Assembly (NCBI GenBank): GCA_012862575.1
Contig: BLSF01000058.1
Location: 124,001 to 188,000, forward strand
DNA: 64,000 nt
Direction of reading: 5' to 3'
Source: Parietichytrium sp. I65-24A
Taxonomy: Eukaryota > Sar > Bigyra > Thraustochytrida > Thraustochytriidae
Position 1 is the stretch's first letter. Each line of letters opens with the position of its first letter. The position numbers and the translations under genes are program-made. The notes under the pieces are model-generated. The model searched no databases and was not told the DNA's origin. It was given only the letters and a program-made list of their open reading frames with translations. This document shows positions 22,268 to 31,511 of this stretch, piece after piece.

Positions 22268-24053
22268 ATTCAGATGGATTGAGTTGACTGTGAATGCCTC
22301 TCTCTCTGTCTCGCAACGTAATGAGGAAGAGAGCCTCTCTCTTCTTCGACGCTTGCGCTGCTCTGCAGGGAACGAAATCGCTTGCGAATGACCTGCGTTT
22401 GTTCCTTTTCTTTCTTTCTTTCTTTCCCTCTGCCAAAGGAAATTGAAGCAAAGAAAGAAAGAAAATGGATCGATCGATTGCCAGCTCGAGAAGAGATGGA
22501 TGGTGCACGACTACTCAGCTCTTGGGACCTGCCGCTCTTGCCTTGAGTATACGTGCTGTGAGCGAGCGAGCGAGGGAGCACTTTGTTAGCTAGCACTGAC
22601 TCTGACCGCTCCGCCGCTTAAGCTGCGTGAACTTGAACGTAAACGTAAACGCAAACGCCGTAGGTTAGTTGTAAAGTCCTTGGAGTTAGCTAGCGGTCCG
22701 GACCGGTGCAATGCACTTGAAGCGCCGCGCAAGGACGGAAATGCCAGGCAACTGAAAGTGTAACCTGTGTAGCCAACGTCACTCACCTCGATCTCCTTGT
22801 CTCCTTGCCACAGTGTTGGGCGGACGGACGGACCTCTTGAATCCCTTCTTTGGTCTTGGTCTGCGCGCTGACAGCGAGTGTCGAGCACAAAAAGAAGGAA
22901 GGCGGAGGATCGACTGTGAATTAAAAAAGAAAAAGAAAAAAGAACACAGTCAGGATCGTCGCGAAGGAAAAATACAACACCGTGCTCGATGAATTTCTGC
23001 TTCCGAAAATGCGGAATGCAAAACACAGGCACACAAATCGATGGAGAAACAAAGTGTGCAACGCGTGTAATGCCGCAATGCGACTGCAAAGCTCGTAGCA
23101 AACAAGCAGGCAGGCAGAGGCAGGCAGGCACATGCAGGCACAACGAAATACAACGAAGGAGGAGGAGGAGGAACGAGGAGGTGGGGGGAGTGCAGGAAGG
23201 AGTACAGTAGGGAATCAAAGTACGAAGAAACGGGAAACTGACCCGCGAGGCCCGCGAGCGAGGGAGCTGGCGCCTCTTTTGCTACCAACTTGTACCAATT
23301 GCAGCGTACTCGGTGCTACTGCGCAAGTAACGCTGCGCTCGGCACCTACTACTCGCGCGCCATTCTACCTCAGTGTGCGCTCTCCCTCTGTCTCTCTCGC
23401 TGTGTTTTAGCTGCTAGTAGCTAGCAGGTGTGGAGAAGATCGCGGCTGGGTGGAAGCACTTGTGGCTACAGAGTCCGAGTCTGAGGAAAACTTACCGGAA
23501 AGGAAATCTTTCAAAGTCCAATTCCACACTTACACGACGTTGAACCGCGGAAAACAGAGAAAGAGCTTTGTCGCGTACGTTGCTTGACGAAAAAAGACTG
23601 GTTGCTGTCTAGCTGTCGATTCGGGTTCTGGCTCGTGCTTTGAGAGCTTGCTTCGTTTGTTTCGTGCGAGCTCTACAAGAGCCTTGCCATGGCCCGAACG
23701 ATGATTGGATTGCGTGGCGGTGCCCAGCACTGTATGTAAAGAATGTAAAGAAAGGCCTTTGCCGCTCGACGTGACGTGACATCGTTTGCCCTGGATTTCA
23801 CCGCTGCTGACAAGTGGCCGCCGCAAGTGGCTCTATTCTTCTCTTTTCGCACTTCACGCACCGTGACGGTGGGATGAGCTTTCTTCTAACTTGTAATTTT
23901 TTACTATTCATGTACAAACAAATCCCACAATCCTCACCGCAGATTGGATCGTTTCGCTTTGTCGTTGCCACGACCAACCCGAAACAACCGTTGAAACGAT
24001 GGCAAGCGAATTTCACTGCCACGAACGACATTGAGCTTCTTCCAAGCGCCCCG

Positions 24054-24094
24054 TGTGACCATGTGACCATATGTGACCATGTGACCATGTGACC
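24054..24094. repeat. GTGACCAT octamer array
   Basis: Five copies of GTGACCAT/GTGACCATAT. A variant array of TGACCAAG lies at 19499-19530. Confidence 0.85.
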
Positions 24095-26741
24095 AAATCC
24101 ACTTCAAGTGTCTAAATGAACAACGACGTCTCATAACGAAAACTCAAAAACTAAACCAACGACCAACAAACGACAGAAAACAGACAAACAAACAAACAAA
24201 TTTACAAACAAGCAAAGTTATAAACAAACAATCAAACGACAAACAACCTGTTGAACATGTTGAACAACCAACGACGTCGTCAACGCTGTCAAAGAGAAAA
24301 AGATACGGTGCACACCATCTGCAGCCCTGGTACTAACACCACTTACATATGATACCTAGTAGTGGTGGCAGATCTTTTTTTTCGAGTTTGGAATTTGATT
24401 TGATCACATGGCAAAACAAGTTTTCTATTAAAGTTCCAACCTGAAAAAGAAAAAGGAAACTAGTTGCGAGTTTCATTGACTGTGAATGCTTCGCTGTTGA
24501 AATGGCAATCACTGATCTTTTCTTCTTCTCGAGAGCGCAGAAGCTTATACGCAAAAGTTCTGAGAGATTCAGTCGTTGGGGTTGGGAGGCTTCCTCATCA
24601 TGATCATGATCCTCAGCAGGAGAGAGGCGCTGGGACAGCTGAATGAGTCAAGAACAAATAAACAAACATCCCGGTTGATTCGAGAGCGCGAAACCCACGC
24701 CTACAGCCAGCCAGCCACACGCATACGCCTTCCTCCACATTCCAATCTCCATACTCCCCACGCTCCACACATTCTTCACACTCCTTACTCCGCGAGCCGC
24801 GGCCACGAGCTTCAGAGCAGCGCATTTCCACCCCCTTTGCGGGATAGCGCTCGTACAAACTTTTACGACTACGCTCATTTGGAACGCAACCGCCAGTCCA
24901 GCCAGTCCAGCCCGTTGCTTGATGTTTTGATGTTGCTTGTTGCGATCAGGAAGAGGAATGTAGAGGAGGTGCTCAGAGCGTTGGAATGAGATCATCACAG
25001 CATTCGATGCGATTCCGTCTTCCCTTCTCTTTTCAGCGCGCCGCTTTCTTTTCTATTCGTGCTTTTTGAGTTCTATTAACAGTAAATATGAATTTGAAGA
25101 AAATACTGAACTCTGATGATCGCTCGAGTCTGTTCAACACAAACGCCATCTTTCAACGTTGGTTTGCCTTTGTTCAAAGTTTTGTTTTGCCATCTTGCAA
25201 TCTTTGCCATCGTTCAAGCAGTTCAAGTGTTGCCATGGTCTTGCCTCCGTTTGGTTTGCCATCGCTAGCGGCACACGAACACCGGGTGCCGCCTGCAGAG
25301 GCAACGCAAGCAAAATCCGGAAAGAGATAATAAATTCATAACATTTAACATGTAGAAGCAGAGCAGAGAGTACCTGCATGGACGATTTATATATTTATGC
25401 TTTCGTTCGATGCTTTTGGATCTGACATTGGCGTCACAGCACGAGAAAAAAGTGCGCACTCGGCCACTCCGAGTCCCGTGATACACAGCACGGTGTACTC
25501 CGGGCGTGGGAATCACGCCACGATGGTGCGCCTATTCGTGGAATTCCTTGAAATCTCCCTACGGAGTGTGTGCCCGGTCCTTATCCGCTGGCTACACAAA
25601 TCACTGGCATCCGCACTTTAAGTTCGCCTTAGGAGCAAGGGAAACGAGATTTGGCATTGAGAAGTGAAGTGAAAGAAGTGAACAATAAAATACATGGAGT
25701 GAAGGACATTTTGTGATCTGGAACTTGGAATCCTGGATGCAAGGAGAAAAGAGAAAAGAAATTTGTATTTGCTTTGTTGATCGATGGCAGATTAGTTGAT
25801 AGCTGCGTTGCCGTGAGTCGCACGAAGTGGAACGCGTGCGAGTGACTCTCGGACCCGCCGAAAGAGAGAGCTCCAGCCAAGCCAGGCTTGGACAAGTCGA
25901 TGTCGCTCTCCTGGCTGTATGCACGGAAACTGTGAGATTGCAAGCCAACGAGTGGATTGCCTGTCTTGAAATACCGGTGCAGCACGAATTGCCAGCCACA
26001 GTACTGAGCACTGAGTACAGTACCACTGCGTGGCGTGACAAACGGGTGTATTCGTATGACTGATGAGTCTGTCGCATTTGAGGCCAAAAGGTGGAGCTGG
26101 CGAACGTATTATGGTGGCATGCAATCAGGACCCTGGCACCATGGATGAGATGCGAGACCATTCGAGTTGTGTAGAGTTGCTACAAGCTTCTGAGTAACTT
26201 TACGCTCATAGAGTTCCCACGCGATTTTGTGTTGTAACACGATTGCACTCAAGTTCGGGACTTGCGTTGCCTGGCGTAGACAAGTCGCCGCGGACGGCAG
26301 ACATGGGCGCATGGAGACTTTGCCGAGAAAGTTGCACCTGCTTATTGAACATCGGAAAGGATGTGCGCCTTTGCCATGCCTGTGCCATGGTACAACTGAG
26401 AGCAATGCGAGAGGCTCCTGCTGTACTGTTGTGCAAGCTAAGAGCGTTTGAGCTCCAGCTTGCATCCTCGATTGAAGATCGCCGTGCAGCTGGTTTTGGA
26501 CCTATTCGAACGAAAGATCAGAGTTCAGACGATAAGGGAGGCCCAAAAGATGTTGCCTCTCACTCTCTCTGCAGATCAACAGCAAATGTGAGGCCTTCCT
26601 ATTGCTCCGTTTGCAACCAAGGCGGCTGGCACGCGAGATTGAGAAGAAGCCGGGCCTTGCTCTAGCAATACTCTTCCAATTACAGAGCTCCTCTGAATCC
26701 GAGAGAAAATGGCACGAGAACCCCGGGTGTCCTCTTTGGCG

Positions 26742-28022
26742 CTAGATAGCATTGTCTTCCTCGTCGGAGGAATCCCACCGCCCTCGCTTGGGTTTCTTCT
26801 CCGATTTGCCCACACTCGGGAGCACTCTTTTCTTCACCTCGTCAGTCTGCACGCCGGCGCCTTTTCCAGCCGCTGAAAGTGACGCACTCTGCGCTCCCGC
26901 ATCCGCAGACGATGGCACCTGCGCAATTGATCCAGAGTCTGCCTCTTCACTCTTCCCCGACATTTCAGTCACCTCCGCTCTTCCCATCTCGCCCATCTTG
27001 GGTGCGGTTTTCTTTCCCTCTTCCGCACATTTATCCGCCAATTTGCCCATCTTGGCCGCCTTCTTGCGCTGTTTCCTGCGCGCCCTGATGCTGGCGAAGG
27101 CGCGTTCATTCTTGATCCTTCGCGCGTCATCCTGCGGCCAAATGCAGATCACCTCCTCTCCCTCGGGCACCAGCTCCGGCACCAGCTGCACTGCCCTTTC
27201 GCTCAGCACGCGCCCCGACTGGGCCAGCACGCAGAACGGGCTCCGGCCGTCCATCTCCAACCTCGTCTCCGGGCAAACAAACATCGCCTTCTCGCCGTCC
27301 GCGTTGTCCATTGCCATCTTGTTCATTGCCATGTTGGCCATGTTCTTCGCATAGCTTCTGGTCTCGTTGGCTGTGTCGAATGTGTTGGCTGTGTTGGCTG
27401 TGTTGGCTGTGTCGGCCATGTTCTTCGCATAGCTTCTGGTCTCGTTGGCTGTGTCGAATGTGTTGGCTGTGTTGGCTGTGTCAGCCATGTTCTTCGCATA
27501 GCTTCTGGTCTCGTTGGCTGTGTTGAATGTGTTGGCTGTGTTGTTGAATGTGTTGGCCATGTTGGCCATGTTCTTTGCATAGCTTCTGGTCTCGTTGGCT
27601 GTGTTAAATGTGTTGGCTGTGTTGGCCATGTTGGCCATGTTCTTCGCATAGCTTCTGGTCTCGTTGGCTGTGTTGGCATTGACATTGACATTGGCATTGA
27701 CATTGGTGTTGGCATTGGCAAGAGAGAGGCGGCAGGGCACCAGGTCGCGGGCCTTGGCGCCTCCGAGAGACGCCGGGTCCTTCAATAGCGCTGCCAGTGC
27801 GGCTTCCTTGTTGTAGAGTCGTCCGCGCGGACACACGACGATCGGTGCGCGCAGGGCGTCCCCGCTCACCGCGCAGGAGGCATGCGCGCGCCGCAGAGTG
27901 TCCGCGCTCGCAAGCGCGCGCTCCTGTCGGGAGATCGCGGAGGAGGAGGAGGAGGAGGAGGAATCTTTGGAGCCGCGAAGGTACGCGCGCTTCACTGCGA
28001 GAGTACCGCCCTCGCCGCCCAT
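26742..28022 (-). CDS. RTF2: Replication termination factor 2 homologue with minisatellite insert
   Basis: 426 residues from Met 28022. The start MGGEGGTLAVKR and the block CAVSGDALRAPIVVCPRGRLYNKEA match the first degenerate RING-like half of Rtf2. The second half resumes at AMFVCPETRLEMDGRSPFCVL...GRVLSERA, which carries the family Cys pairs. Between them, residues about 102-243 are a low-complexity insert rich in Asn, Thr and Ala with five copies of ETRSYAKNMA (starting at about 121, 144, 171, 194 and 220) separated by variable TANT/FNT/MAN spacers. In characterised homologues this position is a short linker. Rtf2 acts at stalled replication forks and in splicing in known systems. The C-terminus is Lys-rich and ends in an acidic DSSDEEDN patch. 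Assignment is good; the insert's effect is unknown. Confidence 0.88.
   Translation of the reverse strand: MGGEGGTLAVKRAYLRGSKDSSSSSSSSAISRQERALASADTLRRAHASCAVSGDALRAPIVVCPRGRLYNKEAALAALLKDPASLGGAKARDLVPCRLSLANANTNVNANVNVNANTANETRSYAKNMANMANTANTFNTANETRSYAKNMANMANTFNNTANTFNTANETRSYAKNMADTANTANTFDTANETRSYAKNMADTANTANTANTFDTANETRSYAKNMANMAMNKMAMDNADGEKAMFVCPETRLEMDGRSPFCVLAQSGRVLSERAVQLVPELVPEGEEVICIWPQDDARRIKNERAFASIRARRKQRKKAAKMGKLADKCAEEGKKTAPKMGEMGRAEVTEMSGKSEEADSGSIAQVPSSADAGAQSASLSAAGKGAGVQTDEVKKRVLPSVGKSEKKPKRGRWDSSDEEDNAI
27334..27720. repeat. In-frame minisatellite inside RTF2
   Basis: Five copies of a roughly 33-bp core encoding NETRSYAKNMA, separated by 9-bp TGTTGGCTG/GCC-type units in variable number. 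Length changes are multiples of three, so the frame is kept. Confidence 0.9.
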
Positions 28023-28338
28023 CGTACGCGAGGACTCTGGGACGCTTTAGAACTCTTTTAGTACTCTTTGGGACTCTTTAGTACTCGAGGACACCTGCGC
28101 TCTTTGACACTTGCTTCTATTTCTCATGTACGAGTTGGTTAGCCCTTACGAATGCCGACGCTGATCTAATAGGGAGTGGTGAATGATAGTGATGAATGAA
28201 TGTGTGAACTTTCAATTGATTGATTGAGAAATTTGGGAAAAAAAAAATGCTGGAGGAATAGAAATGAGGCAAGCCAAAGTTCGCACGGCACGTGCGGTCT
28301 TCTTCGCGCTTGGGATTTGCAGTACTAGTACACCAGAG

Positions 28339-30833
28339 TCAGGCTTCCTTGGTGCATAGGTCGTTGTTCCTCTCCAACGCGCGATCGATCGCTGATGCGC
28401 AATCATTGCCAACTCCATTTCTATACACACTATGTCATCCAAAGGACATGAAATCGTCAGCCACAATGAACGAGAAAGATTAGCAAGATACTCAGCCCCT
28501 CCACAAAACCAGTGACAAAGTCACACGTACTCCAACCAAGTCAAGACAGTGTTCTTCTCCAACGCGCGACCAATCGCTGATGCTCCTTCATCGCCAATGC
28601 TATTATACGTAAGCCTATTTCGAGCACGAACAAGGTCAGTGAATGTGCTAAATAAAATGATGCATCAGACACCGGTGTCAAAGTCACACGTACTCCAACT
28701 CAGACAGCGCAGTGTTCTTCTCCAGCGCTCGACCAATCGTTGATGCTCCCTCAGCGTCGATTTCATTCTCGCTAAGACTTTTTCAAAAAAACAAGAAATT
28801 GTCAGCCACCAAAAATGAGAAGTTTAGCATGGTACTAAACTAAACTTTGCACACGTACTTCAACGTAGTCAGCGCAGTGTTCTCCTCTAAACCGCGACCG
28901 ATCGCTGACGCGCCTTCATCGCCAATGTCGTTCCTAGTAAGACTATTTCGTTGCAAAAAGACCAAAAATCGTCAGCCACTAGAAACGAGAAATTTTAGCA
29001 AGTATGAAACCCACGCGTACTTCAAAGTAGTCAGCACAGTATTCTTCTCCAACGCGCGACCAATCGCTGATGCTCCTTCATCATCAATTTCATTCTTTCG
29101 AAGACTGTTTCATTACAAAAAGACATGAAATCGTCAGCCACCAAGTCCAACAAAGTTCAGCAAGAGACTAACCTTTATCACCAACCGGTGACAAAGTCAC
29201 ACGTACTTCAAAGTAGTCAGCGCAGTGTTCTTCTCCAACGCGCGGCCGATCGCTGTTGCTCCTTCAGCGCCGACTTCATTCTCGCTAAGACTTCTCCATA
29301 AAACAGGAAGTTGACCACAATGAACGAGAAAGATTAGCAAGATACTTAGCCCCTCCACAAAACCGGTGACAAAGTCACACGTACTCCAACCAAGTCAAGA
29401 CAGTGTTCTTCTCCAACGCGCGACCAATCGCTGATGCTCCTTCATCACCAATTTCATTATCTCGAAGACTGTTTCATTACAAAAAGACATGAAATCGTCA
29501 GCCACCAAGTCCAACAAAGTTCAGCAAGAGACTAACCTTTATCACCAACCGGTGACAAAGTCACACGTACTCCAATGTAGTCAGCGCAGTGTTCTTCTCC
29601 AGCGCGCGACCGATTGCTGATGCACCTTCCTCGCCAATCTCATTGAAGGTAAGACTATTTCGTTGCAAAAAGACATGAAAGCGCCAGCCACCAAATCCGA
29701 GAAGTTTAGCGAGGTACGGAACGTTTTCACCAAACCGATACCACGAAGTCACACGTACTGCAACTCAGTCAGCGTGGTGTTCTTCTCCAACACGCGACCG
29801 ACCGCTGATCCTCCTTCAGCACCGATATAATTTTCACCAAGGCTATTTCCAAAAAATTGTAAGCCACAAAGCACGAATTCACGAGATGCCGGTGTCAAAG
29901 TTACACGTACTCCAACCCAGTCAGCACGGTGTTCTTCTCCAACACGCGACCGAGCGCTGATGCGCCTTCAGCACAAATTTTGTTTCCGCTCAGACTATTC
30001 CCAAAAAAAGACAAGAAGTTGTTGTCAGGAAGTGTACAGAAGGTTTTCACGAAATGACGGGGTCAAGGTTGCACGTACTCCAGCGAAGTCAGCGCAGTGT
30101 TCTTCTCCAAAGCAAGAGCGATCGCTGATGCTCCTTTATCGGCAATTCCACCGAAACAAAAACTAGTTCAAAAAGAGATCAGACATCATTAGTCGAAAAG
30201 CACGAATTTGGTCAGTGAATGCAATGGAGGTTTTCACGAGAACCTGATGTCAAAATTACCCGTACGCCAATGTAGCCAGCACAGTGTTCTTTTCCAATGC
30301 GCGACTGATCGCTGACGCTACTTCATCGCAAATTCCATTCCAGTAGAAACTAATTCCAGAAAACACAAATTGTTGTGAGCCCAAAAGTACAAACGGATTC
30401 ACGTTCAGAAACAGCAAATGCAAGAAAACGACAGCCACCACGAACGAAAAGTCTACTAGTAAGGTGTTGTATGTTGTATCTTGTCACGGAACGAGTATTT
30501 TCCAGTGCCTATTGATGCCTAACGTCTCGAAATTCAAAATTAAAAAAAAGACTCACACGAGATGTCGAAGCGTTTTATTTCCTTTGATCGCCAAAGCAAG
30601 CTTCATCGCTCCACTCGGCCCCAATCGCGCGTTTTCTGAGAACCTGTGCGTGTAAGAAATGACCCCTGTTAGGATTCCGCTGCACTACGATCTCTGTCAG
30701 CAAAGTGGCAACCAACTCACTGCACAGCCTCTTCTCGCTCAACTGCCTCAAGCCCTTCCTCCAAGGTGTCAACAACTCGTAACCTCGCAGGGACACCACC
30801 ATCAGACTCTTCTTCGTACGTGTAGCGATCCAT
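28339..30833 (-). CDS. Leucine-rich repeat protein, 14 exons, one repeat per exon
   Basis: Assembled by eye. Exons in gene order: 30721-30833, 30557-30643, 30266-30349, 30079-30162, 29911-29994, 29759-29842, 29571-29654, 29385-29468, 29207-29290, 29021-29104, 28859-28942, 28694-28777, 28531-28614, 28339-28429. Total 1,215 nt, 404 residues. Eleven internal exons are exactly 84 nt, and every intron is phase 2. Each exon encodes one 28-residue ribonuclease-inhibitor-type LRR, consensus LxxNEIGDEGASAIGRALEK then NTALTTL. The second exon is 87 nt (29 residues). Twelve introns start GTAC(G) after the first two, which start GTGAGT. Exon 1 encodes an acidic leader (MDRYTYEEESDGG...). The last exon ends RNNDLCTKEA and stop. 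No other domain is present. Such LRRs form a horseshoe protein-binding scaffold; the partner is unknown. All 14 exons are open in one frame with no stop. Confidence 0.88.
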
Positions 30834-31511
30834 CTCTCCTTCCTTCGCAGTGTCAGGCTCCGGACCCCTTCGCACGTGCTCGTTCTCTCTGCCAATGTCT
30901 TTATCTCTCTCCGTCCTCTGTTTCTCTGCGCTGCTCTCCGCGGAAACACATGTTGCCCATGTGTATCCATAGTATCCATAGTATCCATGTGTTCAAGCTT
31001 GCAGGTTTTGGAGGGGAGGTACTGGAGGTACGTACCACGGTACCCACGGTACGGTACTTTTTGTTGAAGACTAGTGCCACTAGAACGGGGGACGATGCTG
31101 AGTGTGAGAACACACTTAGGAGTTAGTGCCAAACTGTGACCATCTCTTCACAGGCAATGCAGGTTTGGCTCCAGGTGTCACTCGCGTGACTGTCAATCAT
31201 GTCGTTGATTCGTAAATTGCCGGTTCGGAAAAGGAGCATCTAATTAAGCCTTTCTGAAATGATGTACAGTTCTAGATTTGATTTGTTTTTGATACATTGC
31301 CATAGCCAAGCGAACGAATCTAACATCTACTCAGGTTCGGACTCACAGTCAATCGATTATGAACACTTTGACACTGTTTCGAAAAGAAAAGGTTTGTGAT
31401 AACTCAGGTAGATCGAAGAGGAAATCAAGGCTTGAACCTCCGCGATTGCAAAAAACGAAGCTCACAGTTGTTTCACGCTTTCCGAAGCAAATCGGTGTTG
31501 CAAAATTTGTC
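30834..31511. other. Region between LRR and polycystin genes
   Basis: Upstream of the LRR start and downstream of the polycystin stop. Holds ATCCATAGT repeats (30965-30990) and GTAC-rich palindromic sequence including GGTACGTACC (31027-31036), probably the LRR promoter side. An ATTGACTGTGA element (minus strand, 31343-31353) lies about 160 nt past the polycystin stop. Confidence 0.5.

Larger units (their letters stand above)
21212..26741. other. 5.5-kb stretch without a supported gene
   Basis: The longest gene-poor stretch in the window. It holds (AATC)n, TTCAGAATTC, TTCTTTCTTTC and GTGACCAT arrays (listed separately where clear), and several copies of a GACTGTGAATG motif (22284, 22911, 24475). 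Open frames of 100-190 codons occur on both strands but overlap each other, are rich in Ser/Arg/Cys repeats and show no domain. A non-coding RNA or a heavily intron-split gene could be missed; I see neither a tRNA nor an rRNA. Confidence 0.5.

Noticed and set aside
22586-23218. 210-codon minus-strand open frame
   Set aside because: Cys/Leu-rich low-quality composition, overlapping frames, no domain, and simple-repeat content.
24576-24989. 137-codon plus-strand open frame
   Set aside because: His/Pro/Ser-rich translation of CACACATTC-type repeats, no domain or splice support.
25601-26161. 186-codon minus-strand open frame
   Set aside because: No domain, overlaps other equally long frames, and has many rare-looking Cys/Trp/Arg runs.
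26742-28022. Second protein in other frames of the RTF2 repeat (Met/Pro/Thr/Trp-rich or Cys/Trp-rich frames)
   Set aside because: Out-of-frame readings of a minisatellite; conserved RTF2 motifs fix the real frame.
28339-30833. CRISPR-like or satellite array
   Set aside because: The 160-190-bp periodicity is an exon-intron unit: 84-nt exons code for LRRs in one frame with splice sites, and the spacers are not unique.
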